Assembly (NCBI GenBank): GCA_036004405.1
Contig: DASYRM010000065.1
Location: forward strand, 1 to 64,000
From: DASYRM01 sp036004405
GTDB taxonomy: Bacteria; Acidobacteriota; Vicinamibacteria; Vicinamibacterales; UBA2999
Direction: 5' to 3'
Length of the DNA: 64,000 nt
Shown here: positions 39,328 to 47,182 of the stretch, one piece after another
Layout: each line of letters starts with the position of its first letter
How positions within the stretch are numbered: position 1 is the stretch's first letter
Translations under genes and position numbers: made by a program
The notes under the pieces: generated by a model
What the model saw: only the letters and a program-made list of their open reading frames with translations
What the model was told of the DNA's origin: nothing
The model's database searches: none

Positions 39328-39735
39328 GTGAGCTCCGCCACCGCCCACGTGGACGGCGGCTCGCGCGGCAATCCCGGTCCCGCAGGCTACGGCGTGCACA
39401 TCACGCGCGACGACGGCTCCATCGTCGATCTCAAGCAGTCGATCGGTGTGGCCACCAACAACATCGCCGAATACAACGGCCTCGTCGCGGCGCTCCGCTG
39501 GGCCGTAGAGCAGGGTGTGCGCGTGCTGCACGTCAAGGCGGACTCGGAGCTGATGATCAAGCAGATGCGCGGGGAGTACCGCGTGAAGAACCCCGGACTG
39601 CAACCGCTGTACGAAGAGGCCCGCCGGCTCGCCAGACAACTCGAGCGAGTGAGATTCGAGCACGTGCGGCGCGAATTCAACCAGGACGCCGACCGGCTGG
39701 CCAACGAAGCGATGGACGAGGCCTCGCCGTCCTGA
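39328..39735 (+). CDS. ribonuclease HI-like protein
   Basis: The 135-residue RNase H fold protein has all four acidic catalytic residues in place: Asp9 in HVDGGSRGNPGPAGYG, Glu in NNIAEYNGLVAAL, Asp in VKADSELMIKQM and Asp in FNQDADRLANEAM. It lacks the basic protrusion of E. coli RnhA and belongs to the short RnhA-like (reverse-transcriptase-like) group. It cleaves RNA in RNA-DNA hybrids or a related substrate. The GTG start at 39328 is 10 bases after the zinc-ribbon gene stop, so the pair is an operon. Confidence 0.9.
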   Translation: MSSATAHVDGGSRGNPGPAGYGVHITRDDGSIVDLKQSIGVATNNIAEYNGLVAALRWAVEQGVRVLHVKADSELMIKQMRGEYRVKNPGLQPLYEEARRLARQLERVRFEHVRREFNQDADRLANEAMDEASPS

Positions 39736-39756
39736 TCCCCTGTTCGGGGCCCCCAG

Positions 39757-39873
39757 TTCCCTCTGGCCACCACGCTCACGGCCACCGGACTTTTCGCCGG
39801 CCAGACCGTCACGTTCCCGTTCGACGAGCTCGCCAGGCCCGCGCGCCAGGCGCTGTCCGGCTGCTTCCGCTGA
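39757..39873 (+). pseudogene. possible 3' remnant of a lost gene
   Basis: A 38-codon stretch reads FPLATTLTATGLFAGQTVT... and ends FDELARPARQALSGCFR followed by TGA, with coding-like third-position GC. There is no start codon context and no family I recognise. It fills the gap between rnhA-like and pgeF and may be a decayed exported protein tail; it may also be chance. Confidence 0.3.
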
Positions 39874-39880
39874 CGTGGCA

Positions 39881-39898
39881 GCGGGCCCTCAGGCCCGC
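39881..39898. repeat. palindromic repeat at the pgeF 3' end
   Basis: GCGGGCC/GGCCCGC with loop CTCA (18 bases). The pgeF stop codon (39889-39891) falls in the loop. The stem sequence differs from the other repeats, but the CTGAGG/CCTCAG centre is close to the CTTCAG family, which I include it in with caution. Confidence 0.6.
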
Positions 39899-40677
39899 CC
39901 GCACCGGATCGCGGCCACCAGCCGCCCTGCCTGCTCCTTCTCAGCGCGGTACGACGTCAGCACGTCGAGGTGCATGGCGGTGCAGAGGCCGGACAGGTGC
40001 ACCTGTTCCTCGGGAACGCCGGCCAGCATCAGCTGATCGCGGTTGGCGCCCGCCACGTCGAGGCGCAGCGGATTCCGCGCCCGCGATCCGCGCGGCGGCG
40101 GCGTGGACGTGAACCAGCGATCGATCAGGTGGCGCGCGTAGCCGGCGGACGCGAAGGCGTCCACCAGCTCGGGTCCCACCTCGTAACAGCAGACGCCGAT
40201 GCTCGGCCCGATCGCCGCCACCAGGTCTTCGGGCCGCGCTCCGAACTCCTCCCCCAGCGCGCCGACGGCAGCCCCGGCGGCGCCGGCGCAGGTGCCGCGC
40301 CAGCCAGCGTGCACGGCCGCCACCGCGCCCGTCTCCCGATCGGCAATCAGAATCGGCACGCAGTCGGCGGCGCGCACCGCGACCGCTACCTCGGGGGCAT
40401 TCGACACCAGGATGTCAGCCTCGGGCCGATCGCCGGCCGCAAGGGGGTCGCCGCCCCTCACCGCCACATGGGCCCGGCCGTGCACCTGATTCACCTGCAC
40501 GAGGCGCCGCGCGCCGAGCGAGGCCGTCAGCGCGGCGGCCTGCGTGTCCGACGACAACTCCAGTTGACGGGTGGAGAACAGGTGCGGCGCGACGCCGTCG
40601 AGCGCGCGGCAGCGCAGCGCATGTCCCCACGGCGCGTCGATCCAATAGAAGGGCTCGGGAACGGCGGGAAGCGTCAT
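39889..40677 (-). CDS. pgeF: purine nucleoside phosphorylase / polyphenol oxidase family (YfiH, LACC1-like)
   Basis: The 262-residue product has the DUF152 signatures: VNQVHGRAHV, the metal ligands in ADILVSNAPEVAVAVRAADCVPILI, VAAVHAGWRGTCAGAAGAAV with the key His, GPSIGVCCYEVGPEL and a C-terminal CTAMHLDVLTSYR. Older annotations say laccase/polyphenol oxidase; later work shows purine nucleoside cleavage and a peptidoglycan-editing role (PgeF/YfiH). I chose the ATG at 40677, since the longer frame overlaps acpS. It is divergent from acpS with a 19-base gap. Confidence 0.9.
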   Translation of the reverse strand: MTLPAVPEPFYWIDAPWGHALRCRALDGVAPHLFSTRQLELSSDTQAAALTASLGARRLVQVNQVHGRAHVAVRGGDPLAAGDRPEADILVSNAPEVAVAVRAADCVPILIADRETGAVAAVHAGWRGTCAGAAGAAVGALGEEFGARPEDLVAAIGPSIGVCCYEVGPELVDAFASAGYARHLIDRWFTSTPPPRGSRARNPLRLDVAGANRDQLMLAGVPEEQVHLSGLCTAMHLDVLTSYRAEKEQAGRLVAAIRCGRA

Positions 40678-40696
40678 GTAGGATCGGGGCGAGCCC

Positions 40697-41077
40697 ATGG
40701 ACATTATAGGGAGCGGCATGGACGCCATGGAGATCCAGCGGATTGCCGACAGCCTCGAGCGCTACGGCGACCGCTTCCTCCGCCACGTTTTCACCGAAGG
40801 CGAAATTGCCTATTGCCGCCGCAAGCGCGACTTCGCCTCGTCGTTTGCGGCCCGCTTTGCCGCCAAGGAAGCGGCGATGAAGGCGCTCGGCACCGGCTTC
40901 TCGCGCGGCGTCTACTGGAGCGGCATCGAGGTCGTGCGGCGTCACGGGCCGCCGCAACTGCAGTTTCACGCCGGCGCGCTCGAACGCTTCCAGGCGCTGG
41001 GCGCCACCAGCTCGCTGCTGACGCTCACGCACTCCCGCGAGTTGTCGATCGCTCACGTGCTGCTGATGCGCGATTGA
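40697..41077 (+). CDS. acpS: holo-[acyl-carrier-protein] synthase
   Basis: The 126-residue protein transfers 4'-phosphopantetheine from CoA to acyl carrier protein. It shows the three family motifs: IIGSGMDAMEIQRI (magnesium-binding Asp9), HVFTEGEIAYC and RFAAKEAAMKALGTGF (Glu and Lys of the active site). The DAMEIQRI variant departs slightly from the usual DIVEIxRI. The ATG at 40697 sits at the family start. Confidence 0.92.
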   Translation: MDIIGSGMDAMEIQRIADSLERYGDRFLRHVFTEGEIAYCRRKRDFASSFAARFAAKEAAMKALGTGFSRGVYWSGIEVVRRHGPPQLQFHAGALERFQALGATSSLLTLTHSRELSIAHVLLMRD

Positions 41078-41186
41078 GCGCGCGGCACCAAAGCCCCTTC
41101 CTGCCGCCACTTGTGGCAACAGTCTCGACACGCCGCGGCCGGAGCGCGGCTTGCGTTCCCCTGGGCGACAACCCGCGGAGGACGCC

Positions 41187-41498
41187 ATGGACATCACGAT
41201 CATTCCGAACGAGAACACGAATGCGCCGGCCGGCAAGCTGGCCGACGCCGAGCTGCACTTCACCGACGGCGCCCTCGAGGGCTTGAAGCTGATCGGCTTT
41301 GGCGTGTGGGAAGGCCGGGGAGGCGGCAACGGACGGCTCAACGTCACGTTTCCGTCCCGCCAGTACACGGTCAACGGCGAGCGGCGCAACTTCGCGCTCC
41401 TTCGCGCCGTCACCGACGGCGCCGCGCAGGACCGCCTGCGACAGCTCATCCTGCAGGCATACGCGGACCATCAGCAGCGCATGGCACTCGCAAGCTGA
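41187..41498 (+). CDS. small SpoVG-like protein, function unknown
   Basis: The 103-residue product begins MDITIIPNENTNAPAGKLADAEL and continues LKLIGFGVWEGRGG, LNVTFPSRQYTVNGERRNFALL and LRQLILQAYADH. The order of strands, the FPSR phrase followed by NGERR, and the terminal helix are close to SpoVG (site-specific nucleic-acid-binding protein of Firmicutes), where MPSKRxxDGEFRD occurs at the same place. Identity looks too low for certainty. I chose the ATG at 41187 because GGAGG lies nine bases upstream (CGGAGGACGCC). It stands alone between acpS and the peptidase. Confidence 0.6.
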   Translation: MDITIIPNENTNAPAGKLADAELHFTDGALEGLKLIGFGVWEGRGGGNGRLNVTFPSRQYTVNGERRNFALLRAVTDGAAQDRLRQLILQAYADHQQRMALAS

Positions 41499-41520
41499 CC
41501 GGAGCGCCTAAAATGAGCGC

Positions 41521-43401
41521 ATGACATTCCGTGTCCGCACGTTCTGGACCGCCGTCTGCGTCGCCGTCCTCTCGCTCGCCGCGGTCGCGCAGGAGCGCGA
41601 CCGCGCGAAAATTCCCGAGAAGTTCAGGTGGGACCTCGGCGACATCTATCGCAACGAGGCCGCCTGGCGCGCCGCCAAGGACAAGCTGGCCGCCGACATC
41701 CCGGCACTCGGCTCCTTCAGGAGCAAGCTGACGGGCTCGCCGGCCGCCCTGGCCGACGCGCTCGACCGGATCTACGGCGCGAGCCAGGAGCTGGGGCGAC
41801 TCTACTCGTATGCGAGCCTGGTGGCCGATCAGAACACGCGGATCAGCGCCAACCAGGGGATGCGCCAGGAGATGGTGCAGGTGGCCGCCGCGTTCAGCGC
41901 CGCCACGTCGTACGTCGACCCCGAAATCCTCAAAGCCGGCAAAGCGACGATCGAGCAGTACGTCGCCACCGAACCGCGGCTCAAGCCGTACCGGATGCGC
42001 CTCGACAACGTCCTCCGCCGCGCGGCCCACACGTTGAGCGAGAGCGAGGAGCGGCTGCTGGCCGATGCCCAGCCGATGGCGGGCAGCGCCGGCAACGTGT
42101 TCGGGATCCTCGCCAACGCCGACTTCCCGTATCCGACCGTGACGCTCTCGGACGGGAAGCAGGTGCGGCTCGACGCCTCGGGATATCAGAGCACCCGAGC
42201 CCTGCCCAACCGCGCCGACCGCGAGAAGGTGATGTCGGCGTACTTCAAGGCCGTGGGCGGCTTCAGCGGGACGTTCGGCTCCACCATGAACGCCGAGGCG
42301 CAGAAGGTCCTTTTCTACGCCAAGGCGCGGCGCTACCCCACCGCGCTCGAAAGCGAGCTCGACGGGCCGAACATCCCAGTGTCGGTCTATTCGCGTCTGG
42401 TCGAAGGCGTCAACCGCAACCTGGCGTCGTTCCACCGCTACTTGGCTCTCCGCAAGCGGATGATGGGGGTCTCCGAGCTGCACTACTACGACCTCTACGC
42501 ACCGCTGGTGGCGTCGGTCAAGCTCGAATACACGCCGGAGGACGCGCAGAAGATCGTGCTCGCCGCCGTCGCGCCGCTCGGCCCCGATTACGTGGCGACG
42601 ATCCGCCGCGCGTTCGACGACCGGTGGATCGACCTCCTGCCAAACGACGGCAAGCGCTCGGGCGCCTACTCGAACGACGTGTTCGGCGTGCACCCGTACA
42701 TGCTGATCAACTACACCGGGCAGTACAACGACGTCAGCACGCTGGCGCACGAGCTCGGTCACACGATGCAGAGCTATCTCTCGGACAAGGCGCAGCCCTA
42801 TCCCACCGCGGACTACCCGATCTTCGTCGCCGAGGTGGCGTCCACCTTCAACGAAGCGCTGCTCAATGACTACCTGCTGAAACAGATCAAGGACGACGAC
42901 GCGCGGCTGTCGATCCTGGGTGGCTACCTCGAGAACATCAAGGGCACGGTGTTCCGCCAGACGCAGTTCGCCGAGTTCGAACTGCGCCTCCACCAGATGG
43001 CGCAGAACGGGCAGTCGATCACCGGCGAGGCGCTGGCGAAGTTGTATCTCGACATCACGCGACGCTACTACGGCCACGACAAGGGCGTCGCGGTGGTGGA
43101 CGACTACATCGCCCACGAGTGGAGCGTGGTCCCGCACTTCTACAGCGACTTCTACGTGTTCCAGTACGCCACGTCCTTCACCGCGTCCGAGGCGCTCGCG
43201 GCCAAGGTCAAGTCGGGCGACGCCGCGGCCACCAGGCGCTACCTCTCGTTCCTCGGCGCCGGCGGATCGAAATACCCGATCGACCTCCTCAAGGACGCCG
43301 GCGTGGACATGACCACCGACGAGCCGCTCAACCTCACGATCCAGTCGATGAACCGCGTGATGGACGAGATGGAGAAGATCCTGGCCGCCAAGGGCCGTTG
43401 A
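41521..43401 (+). CDS. pepF: exported M3 family oligoendopeptidase F
   Basis: The 626-residue zinc metallopeptidase has HELGHTMQ at about residues 410-417 (two His ligands and catalytic Glu) and the third ligand Glu in FVAEVASTFNEAL about 27 residues later. The N-terminal oligoendopeptidase domain (FRWDLGDIYRNEAAW) precedes the catalytic domain. PepF is normally cytoplasmic, but this copy begins with a signal peptide (WTAVCVAVLSLAAVAQE), so it should act in the periplasm or outside. The start has no other in-frame ATG before the signal sequence. Confidence 0.93.
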   Translation: MTFRVRTFWTAVCVAVLSLAAVAQERDRAKIPEKFRWDLGDIYRNEAAWRAAKDKLAADIPALGSFRSKLTGSPAALADALDRIYGASQELGRLYSYASLVADQNTRISANQGMRQEMVQVAAAFSAATSYVDPEILKAGKATIEQYVATEPRLKPYRMRLDNVLRRAAHTLSESEERLLADAQPMAGSAGNVFGILANADFPYPTVTLSDGKQVRLDASGYQSTRALPNRADREKVMSAYFKAVGGFSGTFGSTMNAEAQKVLFYAKARRYPTALESELDGPNIPVSVYSRLVEGVNRNLASFHRYLALRKRMMGVSELHYYDLYAPLVASVKLEYTPEDAQKIVLAAVAPLGPDYVATIRRAFDDRWIDLLPNDGKRSGAYSNDVFGVHPYMLINYTGQYNDVSTLAHELGHTMQSYLSDKAQPYPTADYPIFVAEVASTFNEALLNDYLLKQIKDDDARLSILGGYLENIKGTVFRQTQFAEFELRLHQMAQNGQSITGEALAKLYLDITRRYYGHDKGVAVVDDYIAHEWSVVPHFYSDFYVFQYATSFTASEALAAKVKSGDAAATRRYLSFLGAGGSKYPIDLLKDAGVDMTTDEPLNLTIQSMNRVMDEMEKILAAKGR

Positions 43402-43441
43402 TTCGTACGTGGCTGCCGGTCTCTAACGCTCCGTTTCTGCC

Positions 43442-43601
43442 TCACGGACGGCAAGAGAGTTCTGTGCGGCCTCCGGCTCGACGCCGCGGAAGAACTCCTC
43501 GCGCGCAGCCTCCGGGGAAGGCTGCGCCTCGTCGTTCTTCATCTGTCGCTGGCGCTCGCGGCGCTCGCAGTCGGCCTACAGAACTCTCTCGCCGTCCGTG
43601 A
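43442..43601. mobile_element. 160-bp MITE-like palindromic element
   Basis: Terminal inverted repeats of 24 bases (43442-43465 and 43578-43601) differ at one position: TCACGGACGGC then A or G then AGAGAGTTCTGT. Inside are nested arms CGCCGCG/CGCGGCG (43482, 43557), GAAGAAC/GTTCTTC (43489, 43534) and GCGCAGCCT/AGGCTGCGC (43503, 43519), so the whole element can fold into one long hairpin. There is no open frame of note in it and no obvious target duplication. It lies between the peptidase and a short orphan gene. Confidence 0.65.
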
Positions 43602-43984
43602 ATCGCCCAGTCGCGTTTGGACCGCTGCCAGGGCAAAACGACGCTACTCACGCCGAGGCGCTGGTGTGCCCGGTGCCGTATTTCAGGGACACCGGCGACC
43701 TGAAACCGATCTCGGTGCGGGTCGTGGTGAACGATCGCCACCATCTGTCCGGCATCGCGGCGTATCTGTGCGGCCGGGACTCGACCGGGCCGAAGATCTG
43801 CGACAGCGCCGACAACTTTCCCACGGTCTTCGGCACCTCGACGATCGAGCTGACGATTCAGCCCGTTGCCGCCACACGGTTGGTCTGGATTGAAGTCGTC
43901 ATTCCCGACAATGACGACGACGGCAACGCGTTCACCGACAACGACACCAGCGGCATGCTCGGTTATCGCGTGCTGCGGCCGTAG
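43598..43984 (+). CDS. hypothetical protein, possibly a 3' fragment of an exported protein gene
   Basis: The 128-residue product opens with a GTG lying in the right terminal repeat of the MITE-like element. From about residue 22 it reads VCPVPYFRDTGDLKPISVRVVVND, TSTIELTIQPVAATRLVWIEVVIPDNDDDGNAFTDND, a beta-rich, probably extracytoplasmic sequence without signal peptide. That suggests the element interrupted or replaced the 5' part of a larger gene. I recognise no family. It may not be expressed. Confidence 0.4.
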   Translation: MNRPVAFGPLPGQNDATHAEALVCPVPYFRDTGDLKPISVRVVVNDRHHLSGIAAYLCGRDSTGPKICDSADNFPTVFGTSTIELTIQPVAATRLVWIEVVIPDNDDDGNAFTDNDTSGMLGYRVLRP

Positions 43985-44004
43985 AAGACCGCCGACGACG
44001 AATA

Positions 44005-44076
44005 GGGACGGGCCGCCTGAAGGCGGCCCCTACGACAGAAGGGACGGGCCGCCTGAAGGCGGCCCCTACGACAGAA
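44005..44076. repeat. two exact tandem 36-bp copies of the palindromic repeat
   Basis: Unit 1 (44005-44040) and unit 2 (44041-44076) are identical over 36 bases. Each holds GGGCCGCCTGAAGGCGGCCC followed by CTACGACAGAA. They lie between convergent genes; unit 2 carries the last codons and TAG stop of the radical SAM gene. An identical array suggests recent duplication of one repeat. Confidence 0.9.
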
Positions 44077-45811
44077 CGGTGAGAAGGCGGGCGTTGTCCT
44101 TCTGTCGCTTGGGAGGCAGCGTCCACTCTTCACGCCGCGCCTTGTCCATCTCGGCGCGGAAGAAGCTGTCCTTCATGCCGCCGTCGATGATGTCCCACGG
44201 CAGCACCGGGTCGGCGGAACGGTCGCGGAACACGTAGAAGTCGGCGTCCACTCCGGCTTCTTTCACCGCCGCCCGCCAGTTGCCGCCGTTGCGCTCGGCC
44301 GCCTCGATCGCGGGCGCCACGCGGCGATCGCCCAGCGACATCAGCGCCTGATAGAACGAGTGGCGCTCGGACTTGATGTTGAAGTAGACGTTCTCGATGT
44401 CGGCGGTGAGGCTGCGCAGCCGCTTGATCTTGCGGTCGATCGAGGCGTCGTCCTCCATCGGCAGCCACTGGTAGGCGGTGCCGGGCTTGGGGACGAGCGG
44501 GTTGACGCTGCCGACGATGCGGCCAACGTGGCCGCGCCCCTTGGCGTGCCGCATCATGATGTCGCGCATCGCCAGCGTCTGGTCGCGGATTGCCACCAGA
44601 TCCTCGTCGGTCTCGGTCGGGAGGCCGATCATGTAATAGAGCTTCAGATTCTCCATCCCCGACGCGAAGATCATCTCGGCGGCGGCGAGAATCTCGTCGT
44701 TGGTGATAGTCTTGTTCACCACGCGCCGCAGCCGGTCGGATCCGACCTCCGGCGCGATCGTGACCGTGCGCTCGCCGCTGGCGCGCAGCAGGTTGAGAAT
44801 CTGCGGCGTGAGATCGTCGAGACGCAGCGACGCCGGGCTGATGCTGTAGCCCATCTCGGTCAGGCGCGTGAGAATCTCCTCGATGTCGGGGTGGTCGCAG
44901 AGCGCAATCGACACCAGGCCGGCGCGATTCGAATAGGGTTTGGCGGCCGCGGCCAGCTGCAGGATGCGCTCGGTGGGAAACGCCCGCACCGGCAGGTAGT
45001 TGTAGCCCGCCCAGCAGAAGCGGCACAGGTTGGCGCAGCCGCGCACGACTTCGACGAGAAACCGCGACCCGAACTCGGTGTCGGGCGTGAAGATCGACGT
45101 CACTGGCGGATCAACCGCCTCGGTCGTCTTGAGCGCCGCCTTGCGCACGACCGCAGGTGCGCCGGTGCCGTCCTTGGGCGCGAAGCGCTCGATCGAACCG
45201 GACTCCCGGTAGTGGACGTCGTAGAACGACGGCACGTAGTAGCCTCGCGACTGCGCCAGCCGCTTCAGCAGATCGTCGCGATCCGACGCCTCGCGGAAAG
45301 CCGCGAGCAGCGGCGGGATGAGCGCCTCGCCCTCGCCGGCGGCAATCACGTCGGCGAAGAGTGCCAGCGGCTCGGGGTTCACGAACGTGACCGCGCCCCC
45401 GATGAGCACCATCGGGTCGTGATGGGTGCGCTGCTCGGCGCGGGCAGGAATGCCCGCCAGCCGCAGCATGGTCAGCACGTTGGTGTAGTCCCACTCGAAC
45501 GACACCGAGAACGCCAGGATGTCGAAGTCGCGCACGAGCGTCTGAGACTCGAGCGTAACGAGCGACGCCCCGGAGGTCTTCAGCGCCGAAATCTCGCTCT
45601 TCGGCGGCAGGAAGACGCGCTCGCACACGATGCCGTCCTCGGCGTTGAACAGACGGTAGACCGTCTGGAAGCCGAGGTTGGACATCCCGACGAAGTAGGT
45701 GTTGGGAAACGCCAGCGCGACGCGCAGGCGGCCGGCGTGCGGTTTCCGCACGTAGCCGACCTCCTTGGCCAGGAGGGCCTTGGCCTGTTCACGCTGTTCC
45801 CACTGCCCCAT
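44066..45811 (-). CDS. B12-binding-type radical SAM protein (TIGR03960-like)
   Basis: The 581-residue protein has an N-terminal cobalamin-binding-like Rossmann domain (about 30-190; LRVALAFPNTYFVGMSNLGFQ, LIGGAVTFVNPEPLALFAD, AGEGEAL) and a radical SAM core with CANLCRFCWAG at about 262-272 (three cysteines for the 4Fe-4S cluster), then VTIAPEVGSDRLRRVVNK, a motif of MiaB/YgiQ-like enzymes. In many bacteria the family is fused or paired with a TIGR03936 (DUF2344) partner; none is adjacent here. The substrate is unknown; links to tRNA or rRNA modification are suspected. Its stop TAG lies in a palindromic repeat, and another repeat lies 28 bases before its start. Confidence 0.88.
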   Translation of the reverse strand: MGQWEQREQAKALLAKEVGYVRKPHAGRLRVALAFPNTYFVGMSNLGFQTVYRLFNAEDGIVCERVFLPPKSEISALKTSGASLVTLESQTLVRDFDILAFSVSFEWDYTNVLTMLRLAGIPARAEQRTHHDPMVLIGGAVTFVNPEPLALFADVIAAGEGEALIPPLLAAFREASDRDDLLKRLAQSRGYYVPSFYDVHYRESGSIERFAPKDGTGAPAVVRKAALKTTEAVDPPVTSIFTPDTEFGSRFLVEVVRGCANLCRFCWAGYNYLPVRAFPTERILQLAAAAKPYSNRAGLVSIALCDHPDIEEILTRLTEMGYSISPASLRLDDLTPQILNLLRASGERTVTIAPEVGSDRLRRVVNKTITNDEILAAAEMIFASGMENLKLYYMIGLPTETDEDLVAIRDQTLAMRDIMMRHAKGRGHVGRIVGSVNPLVPKPGTAYQWLPMEDDASIDRKIKRLRSLTADIENVYFNIKSERHSFYQALMSLGDRRVAPAIEAAERNGGNWRAAVKEAGVDADFYVFRDRSADPVLPWDIIDGGMKDSFFRAEMDKARREEWTLPPKRQKDNARLLTVLS

Positions 45812-45839
45812 CGATCGAGTGTACTCGGTCGGGGAGGGC

Positions 45840-45906
45840 GTACGTAGAGGCGCACCTTCAGGTGCGCCTGCGCAGGCGGACCTCTTCGAGGTCCGCCTCT
45901 ACGTAC
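45840..45906. repeat. palindromic repeat, compound of two hairpins with inverted outer flanks
   Basis: Outer arms GTACGTAGAGGC (45840-45851) and GCCTCTACGTAC (45895-45906) enclose two hairpins: AGGCGCACC/GGTGCGCCT around TTCA (45848-45869) and AGGCGGACCTC/GAGGTCCGCCT around TTC (45874-45898). It sits between ftsZ (whose TAG stop is in the right outer arm) and the radical SAM gene, both on the minus strand, where it could terminate the dcw transcript. Confidence 0.85.
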
Positions 45907-47170
45907 GTCTCAGAAAGGCGGGGACGTCGAAATGCGAGGCCTGGTCCACCCCATCGGCGTTGCCGCCGGAGGCGCCGGCCCGCACCGCCCTGGCACCCGC
46001 GTCCACGTTCCGCAGCGGCACTTCAATCGTCGGCCGGCGTGAAATCGGCTGCGGCGGCGCTTCCGCCGGCTCGAGCGGCACCGGGCCGTTGCCCGCCGCG
46101 GCCATCACCCGCTGCGCGTATTCCTGGTAGCGCGTCATGTCCACCGGCGTCTGCGAGGCCCCCGACGCCGCCACGCGGCTCGTCTTGCGATCGAACCCGG
46201 TGGCGATAACGGTGATCTTCACCTTGCCCACCAGCTGGGGATCGACCACGGCGCCGAAGATGATGTTGGCGTCCTCGTGCGCCGCCTCCTGGATGACGCA
46301 GGAGGCTTCGTTCACTTCGATCAGCGACAGGTCGGGACCGCCGGTGACGTTGATGATCACGCCGCGGGCGCCGTTCACCGTGCTGTCCTCGAGCAGCGGG
46401 CTGGCAATCGCCTTCTGCGCCGCCTGCATCGCGCGGTTTTCGCCCTCGGCGATCCCGGTGCCCATCATCGCCACGCCCATGCCCGACATGATGGTCTTCA
46501 CGTCGGCGAAGTCGAGATTGATCAAGCCCGGCACCAGAATCAGATCCGAGATGCCCTGAATCGCCTGCCGCAGCACGTCGTCGGCCAGCGTGAAGGCGTC
46601 GTTCATCGTCGTCCGGCGGTCGATGATCGAGAGCAGCCGCTCGTTGGGGATGGTGATGACGGTGTCCACGCACTCGCGCAGCGCCTCGAGCCCCGCCTCG
46701 GCCTGCAGCGCGCGCTTCTTGCCCTCGAAGCGGAACGGCTTGGTCACGACGGCGATCGTCAGCGCCCCGAGCTCGCTGGCCAGGCTGGCGATCACCGGCG
46801 CAGCGCCCGTGCCCGTGCCGCCGCCCAGGCCGGTGGTGACGAAGATCATGTCGGCGCCCGACAGCGTTTGAATGATGTTGTCGGTGTCTTCGAGCGCCGC
46901 CTGGCGCCCGATGTTGGGGTCGGCTCCGGCGCCAAGCCCCTTGGTGAGCTTGTGGCCGATCTGCAGCTTCACCGCCGACTTCGCGTGGTCGAGTGCCTGC
47001 AGATCGGTGTTGGCGACGATGAACTCGACGCCCTCCAGCCCCACTTCGACCATGCGGTTGACGGCGTTGCTCCCGCCGCCGCCCACGCCGATCACCTTGA
47101 TCTTCGCGCCCCGTCGCGCGTCAGACGCCAGCGTCATACGCAGATCCGACTGTTCGCGGTCACGTGCCAT
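45899..47170 (-). CDS. ftsZ: cell division protein FtsZ
   Basis: The tubulin-like GTPase forms the cytokinetic ring. The 423-residue protein shows KVIGVGGGGSNAVNRM, the tubulin signature GGGTGTGAAP at about 108-117, the T7 loop NLDFADVKTIM and the C-terminal conserved peptide FDVPAFLRRT, which binds FtsA. A disordered Pro/Ala linker (about 335-410) separates core and tail. I chose the ATG at 47170 over an upstream TTG; AAGGGGG lies upstream. It is the last gene of the dcw cluster, 12 bases after ftsA. Confidence 0.98.
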   Translation of the reverse strand: MARDREQSDLRMTLASDARRGAKIKVIGVGGGGSNAVNRMVEVGLEGVEFIVANTDLQALDHAKSAVKLQIGHKLTKGLGAGADPNIGRQAALEDTDNIIQTLSGADMIFVTTGLGGGTGTGAAPVIASLASELGALTIAVVTKPFRFEGKKRALQAEAGLEALRECVDTVITIPNERLLSIIDRRTTMNDAFTLADDVLRQAIQGISDLILVPGLINLDFADVKTIMSGMGVAMMGTGIAEGENRAMQAAQKAIASPLLEDSTVNGARGVIINVTGGPDLSLIEVNEASCVIQEAAHEDANIIFGAVVDPQLVGKVKITVIATGFDRKTSRVAASGASQTPVDMTRYQEYAQRVMAAAGNGPVPLEPAEAPPQPISRRPTIEVPLRNVDAGARAVRAGASGGNADGVDQASHFDVPAFLRRT

Positions 47171-47182
47171 ACCCAACCCCCT

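Noticed and set aside
44005..44076. CRISPR-like direct repeat
   Set aside because: The two 36-bp units are directly adjacent with no spacer, there are only two, and each is a hairpin of the dispersed family; no cas gene is present.
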